Shown here: piece by piece, positions 29,487-36,485 of the stretch
Layout of the letters: every line of letters starts with the position of its first letter
How positions within the stretch are numbered: position 1 is the stretch's first letter
Assembly: GCA_016218765.1 (NCBI GenBank)
Contig: JACRCZ010000037.1
Location: forward strand, 1 to 42,968
Length of the DNA: 42,968 nt
Reading direction: 5' to 3'
Origin: Deltaproteobacteria bacterium
GTDB lineage: Bacteria; Myxococcota_A; Polyangia; DRWM01; JAAZOP01
Program-made: the position numbers and the translations under genes
Notes under the pieces: generated by a model
The model's database searches: none
Seen by the model: only the letters and a program-made list of their open reading frames with translations
What the model was told of the DNA's origin: nothing

Positions 29487-31892
29487 CTACCAGGCCAGAT
29501 CGAGCCCGTAGCTGCCGCAGGAGTTGCCGCCGAGCGACCAGCCGTCCTGGACGACGAAGATCAGGTCGGGTCCCGTCACGGTCGCCTCGACCCACGCGCG
29601 GGGATCGAACAGGCCGCAGCCGCCCGGGCCGCTGCAGTCCACCGCCGTGCCGCCGCAGGTCCCGCCGCCGCCGCGCCGGATGTAGACCGACGCGTTCCAG
29701 CCCGCGCCGTCGTCGCAGTCGTCGGCGTGCAGCGTGTGCGAGCCGGGACACAGCGCGAAGAAATACGGTACTTCCTCGCTGTTCGAGCCGCCGCAGGACG
29801 AGGTCCCGGAGGTGGTGTCGTTGCCGTCGCCGCAGCTGTTTCCCGTCTGGCGGCCCGGCGCCGCCACGGCGAGCGCGCCGGGACACGGCGAGTGCCGGTA
29901 GGTCAGGGTGAACGCCCCCGCGTCCGCCGTGGCGCAGCCGTCGATCGCGACGTAGTACGTGCCGGCCGCGAGCATTCCCGCCCACTGCGACTGCGACGTG
30001 CCGCACGAATCGTCCATGCACGCCTGCGGCGCCAGCGAGCCGCACGCCGACCCGCGCCGGACATCGAGCACCGTGTCCCACGTCGCCCCCAGCACGGAGA
30101 GGTACACCACCTCCTGCGCCGCCAGGGTGAAGCGGTACCAGACGTCGGCCGCCGTCGTGCTCCCGCACGGCCCCGCGCAGACCGCGTTGTCGTTCGACGC
30201 GCCGGAGGTCGTGCCCGTGACCGACGCCATGGCGGAGATGTCGATGGCGTTGGCGCACGCGTCGTTGCACGACGCCAGCCCCTCGTCCGTCGACCCGTCG
30301 CAGTCGTCGTCCCGCCCGTTGCACGTCTCGGCCGGCGCCGCGCACGCGCTCCAGGCGCACGAGGAGCTGCACGACTGGGTGCCGGTGCTGCCGCAGGTCG
30401 TCGCGCACGAGCGTCCGGCGCCCGGGATGCAGGCGAAGCCGTGCTCGGTCGCGCCGTCGCAGTCGTCGTCCCGGGCGTTGCAGATCTCCGCGGGCGGCGC
30501 GCAGGCGCCCCAGGCGCACGTCGCGTCGCAGTTCTCGGTGCCCGTCGTCGCGCAGGTCGTCGTGCACGGCCGCGCGTCCCCGCGCACGCAGGGGAACGTT
30601 TCGTCGGTGTCCCCGTCGCAGTCGTCGTCCGCGCGGTAGCACCCCTCGGCCGGCGGCGTGCACGCCGCCGCCGCGGGCGCCGCGCACGAGGCGGTGCACG
30701 TCCCGCTGCCCGTGGTGCCGCACGTCGTCGTGCAGCTCGTGGCCGTGCCGGCGCAGCAGGCGAATCCGTTGTCGCAGCCGGAGGCGCAGTCGTCGTCCAC
30801 GCCGTTGCAGACCTCCGCGGGCGGCGTGCAGGCGCCCCAGGCGCAGGACGCCGAGCAGTCCTGCGTCCCGGACGAGCCGCACGACGTCGCGCACGCCCGC
30901 GACGCCCCCGTCACGCACGCGAACGTCTCGTCGGTCTCCCCGTTGCAGTCGTCGTCCAGCGCGTTGCAGGTCTCCGCCGGCGGCACGCAGGAGTCCCACA
31001 GGCAGGCCGCGGTGCAGCTCTGCGCGCCCGCCGTCCCGCACGCCGTCGTGCAACCCTGGCCCGCGCCCGGCACGCAGGCGAAGGTCTCGTCGGTCTCCCC
31101 GTCGCAGTCGTCGTCCCCGCCGTTGCACGACTCGGCCGGCGGCGTGCACTCGCTCGACCACGCGCAGTACACGCAGGCCTGCTCGCCCGGCGTCCCGCAC
31201 GTCGTGTCGCACGGCAGCGGCGCGTCCAGGTCGCAGGCCTCGTGGAACGCCCACACGAAGCCGTCGCCGCAGGAGGCGGCGACGCACGTCGTCAGGCAGT
31301 CGTCCGTGTCGTTCGCATTGCCGTCGTCGCAATCCTCCAGGCCCTGCACGACGCCGTCGCCGCAGGTGATCAAGGTGCAGTTGGCCTCGCACCCGTCCCC
31401 GTCCAGCGTGTTCCCGTCGTCGCACGCCTCCCCCGGGTCCAGCACGCCGTCGCCGCAGGAAAAGAGCCGGCAGTCGGTGCGACAGGCGCCGGGCTCCGTG
31501 TCGCTGTTCGCCGGCCCGTCGTCGCACTCCTCCCCGCTCTCCAGGAGACCGTTCCCGCAGACCGGACCCGCCTCCTCGACGACGTCCTCCGACCCCTCGT
31601 CGCCGGCCTCGTCGTCCCCGTCGGCCCCGGCATCGTCCGCGAGCGTCTCGCCGCGGTCGACCTCGCCGTCCTCCCGATCGGGGCCGCCGTCGTCGGGGCG
31701 GACGACGTCGCCGTCTCCGCCGTCCGGCGAGAAATCTCCCGTCTCCGTCGGCCACTCCCCGGCCGTGTTGAGTCCGCATCCCAGGACGATCGCCAGAACC
31801 AACGCGCCGGCGCCGGCGCGTGCCCTCCGCCGAACGACGGTCGCCGCGATCCTCGCGGCCCGAGAGGACAACCCGGTCGACCGTGACGCCAT
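29487..31892 (-). CDS. Lipoprotein with DUF4215-type and MopE-type Cys-rich repeats
   Basis: An 801-aa exported protein. The signal peptide has an Arg-rich n-region and ends LAIVLGC; an acidic linker (about 50-110) follows. Four DUF4215-like myxobacterial Cys-rich units come next (for example CGDGVLDPGEACDDGNTLDG), then six MopE-type motifs (CNGGDDDCDGETDE and variants, one degenerate CNGVDDDCASGCDN). Two PPC-like beta domains close the protein (WYRFTLAAQEVVYLSVLG and GTYYVAIDGC; then EVPYFFALCPGSHTLHADDC). DUF4215 and MopE motifs are acidic, Cys-rich and probably bind calcium or copper; PPC domains are typical of secreted proteins. The ATG has GGAGGCGGACG upstream and a predicted promoter. 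Likely a surface protein of the same functional class as those encoded at 13860-19993. Confidence 0.88.
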   Translation of the reverse strand: MASRSTGLSSRAARIAATVVRRRARAGAGALVLAIVLGCGLNTAGEWPTETGDFSPDGGDGDVVRPDDGGPDREDGEVDRGETLADDAGADGDDEAGDEGSEDVVEEAGPVCGNGLLESGEECDDGPANSDTEPGACRTDCRLFSCGDGVLDPGEACDDGNTLDGDGCEANCTLITCGDGVVQGLEDCDDGNANDTDDCLTTCVAASCGDGFVWAFHEACDLDAPLPCDTTCGTPGEQACVYCAWSSECTPPAESCNGGDDDCDGETDETFACVPGAGQGCTTACGTAGAQSCTAACLWDSCVPPAETCNALDDDCNGETDETFACVTGASRACATSCGSSGTQDCSASCAWGACTPPAEVCNGVDDDCASGCDNGFACCAGTATSCTTTCGTTGSGTCTASCAAPAAAACTPPAEGCYRADDDCDGDTDETFPCVRGDARPCTTTCATTGTENCDATCAWGACAPPAEICNARDDDCDGATEHGFACIPGAGRSCATTCGSTGTQSCSSSCAWSACAAPAETCNGRDDDCDGSTDEGLASCNDACANAIDISAMASVTGTTSGASNDNAVCAGPCGSTTAADVWYRFTLAAQEVVYLSVLGATWDTVLDVRRGSACGSLAPQACMDDSCGTSQSQWAGMLAAGTYYVAIDGCATADAGAFTLTYRHSPCPGALAVAAPGRQTGNSCGDGNDTTSGTSSCGGSNSEEVPYFFALCPGSHTLHADDCDDGAGWNASVYIRRGGGGTCGGTAVDCSGPGGCGLFDPRAWVEATVTGPDLIFVVQDGWSLGGNSCGSYGLDLAW
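30287..31127 (-). repeat. DNA encoding six MopE-type Cys/Asp repeats
   Basis: Six in-frame copies, about 130-165 bp apart, each with a TCGCAGTCGTCGTCC-like core followed by a GTTGCA element (plus-strand reading). The linkers share GCSSG/CAWxxC-type units too, so the true period is a longer module of about 50 residues. Confidence 0.8.
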
Positions 31893-31934
31893 CGTCCGCC
31901 TCCTTCAGCGCCGGTCGGGCGCCGCGTACCGGAC

Positions 31935-31962
31935 AGGATACCATCCGACCGCGAAGCCACAA
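31935..31962 (-). promoter_or_regulatory. Possible promoter for the MopE-repeat lipoprotein gene
   Basis: On the minus strand TTGTGG (31957-31962) and TATCCT (31935-31940) are 16 bp apart, with the -10 about 42 bp before the ATG. The -35 is weak, the -10 reasonable. Confidence 0.4.
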
Positions 31963-32010
31963 GGGCGTCCGTTGTTTGTCCAGTTGTTACGTGGCGTTGG
32001 CATGATGCTG

Positions 32011-32039
32011 TTGCCTGACGCGTCACGTTCCGATATGCT
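32011..32039 (+). promoter_or_regulatory. Probable promoter for the pseudo-Fic operon
   Basis: TTGCCT (32011-32016) and TATGCT (32034-32039) are exactly 17 bp apart, each matching 4 of 6 consensus bases. The predicted start is about 30 bp before the ATG at 32075. It shares the 182-bp spacer with the divergent promoter at 31935. Confidence 0.5.
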
Positions 32040-32074
32040 CGCTCCGACGGCCGTCGTGTGCGGCCGGCCAGGCG

Positions 32075-32830
32075 ATGAAGGAACGATATCCCGAGATCGA
32101 AGCCCAGACGGCGGTGCTGAAGCGAAGGCTCGCCCGGCTGCGCGTCGCCGAACGCGAAGGCTTTCACCGCTGGGTCGAGTACTCCTGGGTCCATCACGAC
32201 TCCGCTCTGGAGGGCCTGGTCACCCAGATCGACGAGGTGCGCGAGGCGGCGACCGGCGTCAACCCCGTCGACTCCGGCCTGATCCCGGTCTACCGCGAGC
32301 TGCGCAGCCACCTGGAGGCGGTCCGCCTCGTGCGCGAGGAGTCCGCGCGGAAGAAGCTGCGCGTCCGCATGGACTTCGTCCGCGGCCTGTACCACCACTT
32401 CGTCGGCGACGCCGACGATCCCCACACGAGCTGCTACCGGCGCGACATCCCCATCCACCGCCTCTACTTCCACGACATCGCTCCGCCCGACCGCATCGCC
32501 TACCGCATGCAGCGCATCGTCTCCTGGTCGGACTCGGCCGACTTCCGCCGCCACCATCCGTTCTCCGCCGCGGTCATCCTCCATCACCGTTTCATGGAGG
32601 CGTTCCCCTTCCCCAGCCACTCGGGCAAGATCGGCCGCCTGCTCCTGAACCTCGTGCTCCTGCACCACGGCTTCTTCCCCGTCGTCGTGCACTCCACCGA
32701 CCGCCACCGCTACTACGAGAGCCTGCGCGGCGAGCCCGAGGACCTTTCCGCCATGATCGAGGAATCCGCCGACAACTCCCTCCGCTCCTGGACCAAGCTC
32801 ACCGAAAACCGCAGGATGCTGGTTGCTTGA
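32075..32830 (+). CDS. Fic-fold protein with the catalytic His replaced by Phe
   Basis: A 251-aa protein with the layout of Fic-domain enzymes: an N-terminal helix pair with SALEG (43-47) resembling the inhibitory-helix motif of class II Fic proteins, then HPFSAAVILHHRFMEAFPF and SHSGKIGRLLLNLVLL. In active Fic enzymes the helix reads HxxFxxIHPFxDGNGR; here the catalytic His is Phe177 (AFPFP) and the DGNGR box is SHSGKIGR. AMP transfer by the usual mechanism is therefore unlikely, though the phosphate-binding Gly and the terminal Arg188 are retained. It could be an inactive regulator or a binder of nucleotides or peptides. The ATG has GGCGATGAAGG-type weak context, but the coding frame is strong. 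First gene of a compact run with GNAT, ATP-grasp and Mut7-C genes. Confidence 0.78.
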   Translation: MKERYPEIEAQTAVLKRRLARLRVAEREGFHRWVEYSWVHHDSALEGLVTQIDEVREAATGVNPVDSGLIPVYRELRSHLEAVRLVREESARKKLRVRMDFVRGLYHHFVGDADDPHTSCYRRDIPIHRLYFHDIAPPDRIAYRMQRIVSWSDSADFRRHHPFSAAVILHHRFMEAFPFPSHSGKIGRLLLNLVLLHHGFFPVVVHSTDRHRYYESLRGEPEDLSAMIEESADNSLRSWTKLTENRRMLVA

Positions 32831-33350
32831 CCTCGCCGCCGCAGGCGCCGCCCCCGCGCGGCACATCGTCGTGCGCGCGCTCCGCCCGGACGACGTCGCG
32901 CCCGTCGAAACCCTGATCCGCTCGGTCGAGAACTTCAGCCCCGCCGAGAGGGACTGCGCCGTGGAGCTGGTCGTGCTGGCCGCCGGTCCCCCCCCGGGCG
33001 CCGACGACTACAAGGTGCTCGTCGCCGAGGCCCCGGCCGGCGGCCCGCCGGTGGGCTACGCCTGCTTCGGCCCGACCCCCATGACCCGGAGCACCTGGGA
33101 TCTCTACTGGATCGCCGTCTCGCCGACCGTTCGCGGTTCCGGCTGCGGGCGCACGCTGCACGCCGAAGTCGAGCGGGCCGTGCGCGCGGCGGGCGGGCGC
33201 CGGCTCCGCGTCGAGACGTCGAGCAAGCAGGACTACGACGCGACGTACCGGTTCTACGAGCGCGCGGGCTACCGCCTGGCCGGTCGCGTGGAGCGTTTCT
33301 ACGCCGACGACGACGACCTGCTGATTCTGATCTGCGAGCTCAGGGGCTGA
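32823..33350 (+). CDS. GNAT-family N-acetyltransferase
   Basis: A 175-aa acetyl-CoA-dependent acyltransferase. The acetyl-CoA loop is visible as VSPTVRGSGCGRTLHAEVE (Q/RxxGxG/A type), preceded by strand DLYWIAV and followed by RRLRVETSS and the YRFYERAGYRLAGR motif typical of the C-terminal half. No ATG lies in the frame; I used the TTG at 32823, which overlaps the pseudo-Fic stop and has AGGA 8 nt before it. A GTG at 32871 is the alternative and would remove a low-complexity 16-residue leader. Acceptor substrate unknown; the ATP-grasp neighbour hints at an amino-acid or peptide product. Confidence 0.85.
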   Translation: MLDLAAAGAAPARHIVVRALRPDDVAPVETLIRSVENFSPAERDCAVELVVLAAGPPPGADDYKVLVAEAPAGGPPVGYACFGPTPMTRSTWDLYWIAVSPTVRGSGCGRTLHAEVERAVRAAGGRRLRVETSSKQDYDATYRFYERAGYRLAGRVERFYADDDDLLILICELRG

Positions 33351-33362
33351 GGCTCGAGGGCT

Positions 33363-33418
33363 CCGGGCTTCGCCCGGCGGGGTCCGGATCCCGAAGCCTG
33401 GAGCCTGAAGCCCGAAGC
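33363..33418 (+). repeat. Hairpin plus GAAGCC-type short repeats between the GNAT and ATP-grasp genes
   Basis: A perfect 6-bp stem CCGGGC/GCCCGG with a TTC loop (33363-33377) is followed by degenerate GAAGCCTG units (33392-33418: GAAGCCTGGAGCCTGAAGCC and one more). The unit looks like a dispersed intergenic repeat. In the operon it could attenuate readthrough to the ATP-grasp gene. Confidence 0.5.
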
Positions 33419-33436
33419 CACGTAGGGAGGAAGCGC

Positions 33437-34459
33437 ATGGAGTGGCGAGGAGTTTCGGTGGGGGTCCTGTACGGCAAGCACCGCAAGATGGCGCGCGGAG
33501 CGGCGCGCGACCTGCTGTCGGACGCCGACACGCTGCGCACCGTGCGCGCCGCGCGCGCCGTCCTGCGGCAGGTCGGCGCGCGCTTCGTCGACCTGGGCCT
33601 GGCCGACGATCCGCGCTCGACCCTCGCCCTCCTGGTCTGCCGTCCTCCCGCCGTCGTCCTCAACGTCTGCGACGCCCCCCTGGGCGACTCCGCGCTCGAG
33701 CCGGCCCTGCCCGCGTTCCTGGAGCGGCTCGGCATCCCCTACACCGGCTCCCCGCCCGGCGCACTCGCCTTCTGCCGCGACAAGCCGGCGGTCAAGGCGT
33801 GCCTCCGCCGGGCGCACGTCCCGACTCCCGCGTGGGTCGTCGTGCCCCCGCGCCGCCGGCCGCCGCGCTGGACCGCCTTGCCCGCCATCGTCAAGCCGGC
33901 CACGGAGGACGCCTCCTGCGGCATCGACCGCCGCTCCGTCGTCGCCTCGCCCGCCGAGCTGCGCGACCGCATCGCCCACGTCCACCGCCGCTACCGCCAG
34001 CCCGCCCTCGTCGAGCGCTTCGTCGACGGTCGCGAGCTGAACATCTCGCTCGTCGGCGGCCGCACGCCCCGGGTCCTCCCGTTCGGCGAGATCGACTTCT
34101 CCGCCATGCCGCCCGACCGGCCGGCGATCGTCACCTTCGAGGCCAAGTGGATGGCCGGCCGCGTCGAGGATCGCGGCACCAGGCCCATTCCCGCCCGCGC
34201 GCTCCCGCGCGAGACGCGCGCCGCGCTGCGCGCCCACGCCCTCGCCGCCTGGCGCCTCACCGGCTGCCGCGACTACGCCCGGGTCGACGTCCGGCTCGAC
34301 GCCCGCGGCCGCCCCTTCGTCCTCGAGGTGAATGCCAATCCCGACCTCGGACCCGAAGCCGGCCTCGCTCGCGCCTGGTCCCGCGCCGGCGGCGACTGGC
34401 CCGGTTTGCTCCTCCACGTCCTCTCCCTCGCACGCCGCCGCGCCCCCCGTGCGACTTGA
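33437..34459 (+). CDS. ATP-grasp ligase related to D-alanine-D-alanine ligase
   Basis: A 340-aa ATP-grasp enzyme. The N-terminal pre-ATP-grasp part (1-100) starts VSVGVLYGKH and ends LNVCDAP and GIPYTGSPP. The ATP-binding core has the first Lys in FCRDKPAVK, the second in LPAIVKPATEDASCGI, the E-loop LVERFVDGRELNIS and the metal site YARVDVRLDARGRPFVLEVNANPDL. All are typical of the Ddl branch, which joins a carboxylate to an amine with ATP. Several features (long GRTPRVLPFGEIDF section) differ from true Ddl, so a peptide or amino-acid ligase of another specificity is likely. AGGGAGGAAG precedes the ATG. Its stop overlaps the TTG start of the Mut7-C gene. Confidence 0.88.
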   Translation: MEWRGVSVGVLYGKHRKMARGAARDLLSDADTLRTVRAARAVLRQVGARFVDLGLADDPRSTLALLVCRPPAVVLNVCDAPLGDSALEPALPAFLERLGIPYTGSPPGALAFCRDKPAVKACLRRAHVPTPAWVVVPPRRRPPRWTALPAIVKPATEDASCGIDRRSVVASPAELRDRIAHVHRRYRQPALVERFVDGRELNISLVGGRTPRVLPFGEIDFSAMPPDRPAIVTFEAKWMAGRVEDRGTRPIPARALPRETRAALRAHALAAWRLTGCRDYARVDVRLDARGRPFVLEVNANPDLGPEAGLARAWSRAGGDWPGLLLHVLSLARRRAPRAT

Positions 34460-34944
34460 CCATCCTCCCTCCCCTCCCTCCCCTGCGCACCGACCGGATG
34501 CTCGACCGCCTCGCGCGCTGGCTCCGCCTCCTGGGCGCCGACGCCGCCGCGTGGACCGGCGACGACGAGGACGACCTCCTCGCCCTCCTGCGCGGCGAGT
34601 CACGCCTCTTCGTCACCCGCCACCGCCGCCGCGCCGCACGCCTCGCCCTCCGCAACCTCGCCGTGCTGCGGCTCGACGCGAACGACCTGAGCGGCCAGCT
34701 CCGGGAGGTCGCCGCGCGCTTCGCGCTGCCCCCGGTCGAGGCCCGATTCACCCGTTGCGCGCACTGCAACGCGTTCCTGCGCGAGGCCGCGCCCGCCGAG
34801 GCCGCTGCCTGGGTCCCGCCCTTCGTCGCGCAGACGCAGACCCGCTTCTCCCGCTGCCCCTCCTGCTCCCGCGTCTTCTGGCGCGGCACCCATCCCGGAC
34901 GCTTCGAGCGGGATCTCGCGCGGCTGCTCGGGACCGAGCCGTAG
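34456..34944 (+). CDS. Mut7-C RNase-domain protein with zinc ribbon
   Basis: A 162-aa protein of the Mut7-C (DUF82) family: DRMLDRLARWLRLLGAD with PIN-like acidic residues, LFVTRHRRRAARLALRN, QLREVAARF, then a zinc ribbon with CAHC (CAHCNAFL) and CPSC (SRCPSCSRVFWRGTH). The family is predicted to be a PIN-like nuclease; in vivo targets are unknown. The conserved Asp of TRD is replaced by His (VTRHR), so activity is uncertain. I used the TTG at 34456, whose TTGA overlaps the ATP-grasp stop; the ATG at 34498 would cut into the conserved DRML entry. The first codons are a C-rich tract encoding LPPLPPL. Confidence 0.8.
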   Translation: MTILPPLPPLRTDRMLDRLARWLRLLGADAAAWTGDDEDDLLALLRGESRLFVTRHRRRAARLALRNLAVLRLDANDLSGQLREVAARFALPPVEARFTRCAHCNAFLREAAPAEAAAWVPPFVAQTQTRFSRCPSCSRVFWRGTHPGRFERDLARLLGTEP

Positions 34945-34975
34945 GCGCGAGCGCCTCCCCCGCCGGCCGCGGCAC

Positions 34976-35004
34976 TTGACATCTCGACCCAACAATCGTT
35001 TGAT
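34976..35004 (+). promoter_or_regulatory. Probable sigma-70-type promoter for the gene at 35062
   Basis: A perfect TTGACA (34976-34981), a 17-bp spacer and TTTGAT (34999-35004, 4 of 6). The predicted start is about 50 bp before the ATG. Best -35 and spacing in the window. Confidence 0.6.
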
Positions 35005-35061
35005 TGGCGCTCCCGCGACGGCGGGGGAGGGCGGACGGGGGATTCGGACGGAGCGCTCGAC

Positions 35062-36375
35062 ATGGTCAAGCTCGCAACTTCACACATCGCCGCTCGCCGC
35101 CTCGCCGCGCATGCCGCCGTCCGCGGAACGACGCGCCCCGGGCCCGACCGCCGCGCCGCCGCGCGCACCGCGGCTTGCCTGCTGCTCGCGCTCGCCGTCC
35201 TCTGCCCCGCCGCTGCCTCCGGCTCCGACGCCGACCTTCCGCTCCTCGCCGGCCCGATCCCCGTGGGTCCGGCCGACGTCCGAATCGATGCCGCCGCCTA
35301 CGATGTCGCGTTCGGCGAAGGCGCACGCATGGTCCACGTCGGCATCTCGTTCACCGTCGGCTCGCCCGCCGGCGGCGAGCTGGCGCTCGCGTTCGGCGCG
35401 CGCGGCGCGTGGCGCATCGAGGCCGAGGTCGACGGCGCGCCGCTGGCGCTCGAGCGTCCCCCGGACCTCGTCTTCCCGGGAGGCCCGTTCGACGATCGTG
35501 TGCTTCTTCGCGTGCCGCTGCTGCCCGGCGTGCCCGCCGCGGTCCGCGTCCGGGTCCTGGGCGACACGGCCGGCATCGAGCGCGAGGCGACGCTGACGTA
35601 TCCGCAGGCGACGTTCCTGCTCAACCGGCTGCTCGACCAGCCCCGCGGGCGCGCCGTCTCCTTCCAGCCCGGCCCGCTCCTGGCCGCCGCCCCCGATTTG
35701 CGCATGCGCGTCGAGGCCGTCTCGCCCCAGCGGCCCGAGGCGCCCGTCACCGGCGAGGCGATCGAGTCCGCCGGGCGCACCGTCGTCGAAGGATCCGTCG
35801 TCGCCGACCTCGCCGCGCCGATCGAAGTCGCGGCCGTCGAGGGCGACTACGAGGCCCCGCGCAATTGGGGCGTCATCTTCGGCGTCGGCGCCGCCGTCGA
35901 TTGGGCGCGCACGCAGCGCATCGCTCGCGATCCCGGCACGGGCGAGGAAACCGGCCGCACGTGGGAGACCCTCGACGCCGGCGAGCCCGCCAGCCGCGTC
36001 TGGTTCCGCGGCCTGTTCGCCTGGGCCTTCCGTCCCAAGTGGCGCATGGAGGTCGGCGTCGAAGGCGACTTCGCGGGCGCCCTGGAGATCCCCCTCACCT
36101 TCACCTGGTATCCCCAGGACGGCCGCCCGGGCTTCTTCGATTACTTCGGCGACTACCACTTCTTCTTCGGCGCCGCCCTCCAGCTCATCAACGACCGCAT
36201 GCCCGAGGACCACGGTTTCGATCCCCGCCCGTTCCTCCGCCTGGGCGGCGGCGTCCGCTTCCTCGTCGTCACTCTCGACGTCGCCTACGAGATTTCCCCC
36301 CCGGTGGGCTCCTGGGACGGCCGCTTCGGCGGCCTCGAGCACAAGCTCTTCGTCACCTTCCCCTTCGCCTTCTGA
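35062..36375 (+). CDS. Predicted exported, outer-membrane-associated protein
   Basis: A 437-aa protein with a long, Arg-rich n-region and a hydrophobic core TAACLLLALAVLCPAAASG (about 36-54), so a signal peptide is likely with cleavage near ASGSDA; the true start may be further in. The first half is an immunoglobulin-like or beta-sandwich region (VHVGISFTVGSPAGGELAL, RVRVLGDTAG). The second half (about 265-437) has alternating hydrophobic and polar residues with many aromatics (NWGVIFGVGAAVDW, WFRGLFAWAFRPKWRMEVGV, YHFFFGAALQLI, FLRLGGGVRFLVVTLDVAYE) and ends FVTFPFAF, with the terminal Phe usual in outer-membrane beta barrels. No family recognised. It has its own strong promoter and converges with the GH31 gene across a C-rich spacer. 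Confidence 0.75.
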   Translation: MVKLATSHIAARRLAAHAAVRGTTRPGPDRRAAARTAACLLLALAVLCPAAASGSDADLPLLAGPIPVGPADVRIDAAAYDVAFGEGARMVHVGISFTVGSPAGGELALAFGARGAWRIEAEVDGAPLALERPPDLVFPGGPFDDRVLLRVPLLPGVPAAVRVRVLGDTAGIEREATLTYPQATFLLNRLLDQPRGRAVSFQPGPLLAAAPDLRMRVEAVSPQRPEAPVTGEAIESAGRTVVEGSVVADLAAPIEVAAVEGDYEAPRNWGVIFGVGAAVDWARTQRIARDPGTGEETGRTWETLDAGEPASRVWFRGLFAWAFRPKWRMEVGVEGDFAGALEIPLTFTWYPQDGRPGFFDYFGDYHFFFGAALQLINDRMPEDHGFDPRPFLRLGGGVRFLVVTLDVAYEISPPVGSWDGRFGGLEHKLFVTFPFAF

Positions 36376-36430
36376 CCCCCTCCCCCCGGATCCCCCCTCC
36401 CCGCCTCCCCCGCCGACCTCTCCACCTCTC
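36376..36430 (+). other. C-rich, G-poor tract after the outer-membrane protein gene
   Basis: The 3' spacer reads almost only C and T for about 50 nt with few G. C-over-G transcripts are the known loading sites for Rho, so Rho-dependent termination is a reasonable inference; no hairpin with a U run is visible. Confidence 0.35.
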
Positions 36431-36485
36431 CCGCTCCGGGTCCGGACCACCGCGACGAGTCATCACCGGTCGACGGCTCGCCCGC

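Noticed and set aside
29433..31962. A minus-strand open frame joining the radical SAM gene to a 5' extension of more than 800 codons
   Set aside because: The extension is the out-of-frame reading of the MopE-repeat lipoprotein gene; GGGGAGGT and an ATG at 29433 mark the radical SAM start.
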